From Erythrobacter sp. HL-111 (lineage in GTDB: Bacteria > Pseudomonadota > Alphaproteobacteria > Sphingomonadales > Sphingomonadaceae): 64,000 nucleotides of DNA. The stretch covers positions 2,046,001 through 2,110,000 of the forward strand of contig NZ_LT629743.1 of assembly GCF_900105095.1 (NCBI RefSeq). The letters run 5' to 3'. Below the pieces are notes generated by a model that worked only from the letters and a program-made list of their open reading frames with translations, did no database searches and was not told the DNA's origin. The position numbers were made by a program, and so were the translations under genes. This document shows, piece after piece, positions 60,794 through 64,000 of the stretch. How positions within the stretch are numbered: the stretch's first letter is position 1; each line of letters opens with the position of its first letter.

Positions 60794-62724
60794 TGGAAGG
60801 GTCAAAGCCCGCCGCCCCGGCATCCGGCTTCGTCGCCGACGCGCTGATCGCCGAGGACATCGACGCCTATCTCCACCGGCACCAGCACAAGGAACTGCTG
60901 CGCTTCATCACCTGCGGCAGCGTCGACGATGGCAAGTCCACGCTGATCGGGCGCCTGCTCTACGATTCGAAGATGATCTTCGAGGACCAGCTCGCCGCGC
61001 TCGAAAGCGACAGCAAGCGGCACGGGACACAGGGGCAGGAGATCGACTTCGCGCTGCTGGTCGACGGGCTTTCGGCCGAGCGCGAACAGGGCATCACGAT
61101 CGATGTCGCCTATCGATTCTTCGCGACGGAGAAACGCAAGTTCATCGTCGCCGACACGCCGGGGCACGAACAATACACCCGCAACATGGTGACCGGCGCC
61201 TCGACCGCCGACTGCGCGGTGATCCTGGTGGACGCGAGGAAGGGCGTGCTGCAGCAGACGCGGCGCCATTCCTACCTCGTCCACCTGCTCGGCATCCGTC
61301 ACATCGTGCTGGCGGTGAACAAGATGGACCTCGTCGATCACGACCAGTCGACCTTCGAGCACATCGTCGCCGACTACCGCACCTTCGCGAAGGACGTGGG
61401 GATCGAAGGTTTCACCGCGATCCCGATCTCGGGCTTCAGGGGCGACAACATCACCACGGCGCCGTCCGGCAACACGCCGTGGTACGAAGGCCCCTCGCTG
61501 ATCGAACATCTCGAAAGCGTCGAGGTCGCCGCCACCGCCGCGCAGGAACGGGCGTTCCGGATGCCGGTGCAATGGGTCAACCGCCCCGATCTCGACTTCC
61601 GCGGCTTTTCCGGCCTGATCGCAAGCGGCACGGTGCGCCCCGGCGACCCGGTGCGGATCGTGCCTGCGGGCAGGACCAGCAAGGTGAAGTCGATCACGAC
61701 CTTCGACGGCGACCTCGACGTGGGCGTGGCGGGCCAGTCGGTCACGCTTGCATTGGAGGACGAGGTCGATTGCAGCCGCGGCGACGTGATCGCGGCCGCG
61801 GGCGATCCCCCGCAGGCCTCCGACCAGTTCCGCGCGACCCTGGTGTGGCTGTCGGAAGAAGAGCTGAAACCCGGGCGCGGCTACTGGCTCAAGCTCGGCA
61901 CGCAGACGGTGACCGCAACCGTCCAGGCCCCTGAATACGAGATCGACGTGAACACGCTCGATCACCTCGCGGCCAAGACGCTGGAGCTGAATTCCATCGG
62001 CGTCGCCGATTTCTCGACCGACCGGCCGATCACCTTCGAGCCCTACGAGACGAGCCGACAATTGGGCGGCTTCATCCTGATCGACAAGTTCACCAATGCG
62101 ACCGTGGGCGCGGGGATGATCCGCTATGCCCTGCGCCGCGCGCAGAACGTGCATTGGCAGCCGACCACGATCACCCGCGAAGACCACGCGGCGCTGAAGA
62201 ACCAGGTTCCGCGCGTGCTGTGGTTCACCGGGCTTTCGGGTTCGGGCAAGAGCACGATCGCCAACGAGGTCGAAAAACGGCTCGCGGTGATGAACCGTCA
62301 CACCTTCCTGCTCGACGGGGACAATGTGCGCCACGGTCTCAACCGCGATCTCGGCTTTACCGACAATGACCGGATCGAGAATATCCGCCGCGTGGGCGAG
62401 GTGGCGAAGCTGATGGCGGATGCGGGGCTGATCGTCCTCACCGCCTTCATCAGCCCCTTCCGGGCCGAACGGCGCATGGTTCGCGAGATGCTCGCGCAAG
62501 GCGAATTCATCGAGATCTTCGTCGACACCCCGCTCGAAGTTGCCGAACAGCGCGACGTGAAGGGCCTCTATGCCAAGGCGCGCAGCGGCAAGCTCAAGAA
62601 CTTCACCGGGATCGACAGCCCCTATGAACCGCCGGAAAACCCGGAAATCACCGTCAACACGGTCGAAATGACGCCCGAGGAAGCGGCTCAGCACATCATC
62701 GAGGCGATCCTGCCGCTCAAGTGA
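60793..62724 (+). CDS. cysNC: Bifunctional sulfate adenylyltransferase GTPase / APS kinase
   Basis: A 643-residue fusion of CysN (about 1-440) and CysC (about 455-643). The GTPase has [10 protein letters not shown] (41-50), DTPGHE (121-126) and NKMD (176-179), and drives the CysD reaction. The APS kinase has [17 protein letters not shown] (about 479-495), [17 protein letters not shown] and [14 protein letters not shown], and makes PAPS from APS and ATP. The fused form is common in Alphaproteobacteria. It overlaps cysD at its start and cysQ is just downstream, so PAPS synthesis and PAP removal are coupled. Confidence 0.96.
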   Translation: MEGSKPAAPASGFVADALIAEDIDAYLHRHQHKELLRFITCGSVDDGKSTLIGRLLYDSKMIFEDQLAALESDSKRHGTQGQEIDFALLVDGLSAEREQGITIDVAYRFFATEKRKFIVADTPGHEQYTRNMVTGASTADCAVILVDARKGVLQQTRRHSYLVHLLGIRHIVLAVNKMDLVDHDQSTFEHIVADYRTFAKDVGIEGFTAIPISGFRGDNITTAPSGNTPWYEGPSLIEHLESVEVAATAAQERAFRMPVQWVNRPDLDFRGFSGLIASGTVRPGDPVRIVPAGRTSKVKSITTFDGDLDVGVAGQSVTLALEDEVDCSRGDVIAAAGDPPQASDQFRATLVWLSEEELKPGRGYWLKLGTQTVTATVQAPEYEIDVNTLDHLAAKTLELNSIGVADFSTDRPITFEPYETSRQLGGFILIDKFTNATVGAGMIRYALRRAQNVHWQPTTITREDHAALKNQVPRVLWFTGLSGSGKSTIANEVEKRLAVMNRHTFLLDGDNVRHGLNRDLGFTDNDRIENIRRVGEVAKLMADAGLIVLTAFISPFRAERRMVREMLAQGEFIEIFVDTPLEVAEQRDVKGLYAKARSGKLKNFTGIDSPYEPPENPEITVNTVEMTPEEAAQHIIEAILPLK

Positions 62725-62756
62725 GCGCGGGCGAGCGGGTACCATTGGGGGGCAGA

Positions 62757-63506
62757 ATGACCGACGCCGAATTCGCCGCGCATCTCGCCGAGCTGGCGGG
62801 GCGCATCCTGATCGAGGTCCGCGCGAGCGGGATCTTCGAAGGCCCCGCGAACGGCAAGGCGCTCGGCAGGGCGGGCGATGCCACCGCGAACGAGTTCCTG
62901 TGCCACGCGATCCGCGCCGCGCGGCCTGACGACGGGCTGTTGTCCGAAGAGGAAAAGGACGGCACCGAAAGGCTTGCCAGGGAGCGCGTCTGGATCATCG
63001 ATCCGGTCGACGGGACGCGCGAATACGGCGAGCAGCGCGCCGACTGGGCGGTCCATGTCGGGCTTGCCATCGGCGGCGAGGCGAAGGTCGGCGCGGTGGC
63101 TTTGCCGGGCTTCGATGGAGGGCTCGTCCTGCGTTCCGACCGGCCCGCACCGCTTGGCGACGCCGCCGCGCGCCCGCGCTTCCTCGTCAGCCGCACCCGC
63201 CCCGCACGCGAGGCCGAGGACGTCTGCACCGACATGGGCGGCGAGCTCGTGCCGATGGGCAGCGCCGGGGCAAAGGCGATGGCGGTGGTGCGCGGCGAGG
63301 CGGAGATCTACCTCCATTCGGGCGGGCAGTACGAATGGGACAGCTGCGCACCCGTGGCGGTTGCGGCGGCGCATGGCCTGCACTGTTCGCGCATCGACGG
63401 TTCGCCGATCCGCTACAACAACCGGGACACCTACCTCCCCGACCTCCTGATCTGCCGGCCCGAATACGCCGAAGAGGTGCTGCGCCGCGTCGCCGCGCTC
63501 GGCTAG
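62757..63506 (+). CDS. cysQ: 3'(2'),5'-bisphosphate nucleotidase
   Basis: A 249-residue lithium-sensitive phosphatase of the inositol monophosphatase superfamily that breaks down PAP, the by-product of PAPS use, or PAPS itself. Metal-binding residues are visible in LLSEEEKD (Glu region, about 61-68) and WIIDPVDGTREY (79-90), and the late YEWDSCAPVAVAAAHG is the third conserved motif. The ATG at 62757 is used here; a GTG at 62721 overlapping the cysNC stop is an alternative that would add 12 residues. It ends the operon cysD-cysNC-cysQ. Confidence 0.92.
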   Translation: MTDAEFAAHLAELAGRILIEVRASGIFEGPANGKALGRAGDATANEFLCHAIRAARPDDGLLSEEEKDGTERLARERVWIIDPVDGTREYGEQRADWAVHVGLAIGGEAKVGAVALPGFDGGLVLRSDRPAPLGDAAARPRFLVSRTRPAREAEDVCTDMGGELVPMGSAGAKAMAVVRGEAEIYLHSGGQYEWDSCAPVAVAAAHGLHCSRIDGSPIRYNNRDTYLPDLLICRPEYAEEVLRRVAALG

Positions 63507-63517
63507 CCGGCTAGCCG
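63500..63517. repeat. 18-bp perfect palindrome spanning two convergent stop codons
   Basis: CGGCTAGCCGGCTAGCCG reads the same on both strands and includes the cysQ stop (63504-63506) and the ompA-type stop (63511-63513 complement). It may act as a bidirectional stem-loop at the convergent ends; there is no T-run. Confidence 0.6.
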
Positions 63518-64000
63518 TCGCCCTCGGCGCCCGTATCGGCGGAGGAGCCGGGCACGGGTTCGTCGGGGACGAGGGTCACGGCGATCTCGACCCGCCGGTT
63601 GCGCGCGCGGCCTGCGGGATTGGGCGAGCCGTCGGGCAGGGCGTTGGGCGCGACCGGGTTCTGTTCTCCGAACGCGATCACCCTGATCCGCTCCGCGGCG
63701 ATGCCCTCCTCGACCAGCCAGTCCTTCACCAGCGCGCCGCGCTTTTCCGATGCGCGCATGTTCCCTTCGTCGCTGCCCTGCGAATCGGTGTGCGCGCGCA
63801 GCACGATCGGCGCGCCGGTCGCGACCTGTTCGGATTCGAGCACCCGCTCGAGCGCGGCGACGGCATCGGCGTCAAGCTCGGTCGAGGCTTCGGGAAAGCC
63901 GATCACCACCTCGAGCGGTTCGAGCGACACTTCCGGCAGTTCGGGGGGCGCGATGCCGGGCCGCAGGATCGAGACGGAGCCGGGCTCCTCCTCGGTCTCG
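63511..64000 (-). CDS. OmpA family protein, C-terminal part (runs off window)
   Basis: The minus-strand frame runs open to the window end, so the N-terminus is missing and about 162 residues are visible. The OmpA C-terminal peptidoglycan-binding domain is clear: VVIGFPEASTELDADAVAAL, LRAHTDSQGSDEGNM, SEKRGALVKDWLVEEGI and the closing NPAGRARNRRVEI. Such proteins tie the outer membrane to peptidoglycan. The visible upstream part is acidic and Pro-rich, suggesting a linker. It is convergent with cysQ, four bases apart. Confidence 0.88.
   Translation of the reverse strand, partial: ETEEEPGSVSILRPGIAPPELPEVSLEPLEVVIGFPEASTELDADAVAALERVLESEQVATGAPIVLRAHTDSQGSDEGNMRASEKRGALVKDWLVEEGIAAERIRVIAFGEQNPVAPNALPDGSPNPAGRARNRRVEIAVTLVPDEPVPGSSADTGAEGDG

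Overview
The window is high-GC bacterial chromosome. Its gene set points to an alphaproteobacterium of the Sphingomonadales, most likely Erythrobacteraceae. The pointers are a TonB/ExbB/ExbD/ExbD operon, a MipZ-type division ATPase, a ligase-associated DEXH helicase, an EPS-associated MarR regulator paired with a NusG-like protein, and Sphingomonad-type paired amidohydrolases. The taxonomic call is inference from protein style; no rRNA gene is present.

Region 1 (1-17.5 kb) is ordinary housekeeping. It holds the start of homoserine dehydrogenase, the tonB-exbB-exbD-exbD operon with a good terminator, a DNA-repair helicase, a BON-domain protein, phosphomannomutase/phosphoglucomutase, a membrane-anchored J-domain protein, mipZ, panC, tRNA-Gly(TCC), two overlapping amidohydrolases (the second has lost metal ligands), a VanZ-like protein and an MFS transporter.

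Region 2 (17.8-22.4 kb) is a mobile-element-rich boundary. An outer-membrane beta-barrel gene is cut by an IS1380-family element with a TTTC target duplication. It is followed by a hypothetical protein, a decayed integrase and an IS21-like terminal remnant.

Region 3 (22.4-43.3 kb, all minus strand) is a surface-glycan cluster with tightly overlapping genes. Transcribed from 43 kb down to 22 kb it contains a decayed sulfotransferase, an ABC flippase/exporter, two FkbM methyltransferases, several glycosyltransferases, a second sulfotransferase cut by a second IS1380 copy (CTAG duplication), a Wzy-like polymerase, a third FkbM methyltransferase, another methyltransferase, an acetyltransferase, a GT2 enzyme, UDP-xylose synthase, UDP-glucose dehydrogenase and a broken methyltransferase. 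It is visibly more AT-rich than its surroundings in places (for example 37.3-37.6 and 39.5-39.6 kb), which suggests horizontal acquisition. At least four of its genes are broken, so the glycan structure is probably being simplified. An IS5-family transposase remnant marks the right edge (43.4-43.8 kb).

Region 4 (43.9-59.6 kb) is the core exopolysaccharide locus: a divergent EPS-associated MarR regulator, a NusG-like antiterminator, polyprenyl glycosylphosphotransferase and a WbuB-like glycosyltransferase on the plus strand. Facing them are Wza, Wzc tyrosine autokinase, a TPR protein and an O-antigen-ligase-like protein. Then come a small secreted protein, a subtilisin-like surface lipoprotein with a beta-rich C-terminus, and gmd/fcl for GDP-L-fucose.

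Region 5 (59.9-64 kb) makes and recycles activated sulfate (cysD, cysNC, cysQ) and ends in a partial OmpA-family gene. PAPS supply is intact, but both sulfotransferase genes seen in the glycan cluster are disrupted.

No CRISPR array, toxin-antitoxin pair, prophage or clearly novel defence system was recognised. The strongest new observations are the two exactly reversible IS insertions, the convergent erosion of glycan-modifying genes, the degenerate amidohydrolase partner and the candidate operator between marR and nusG.
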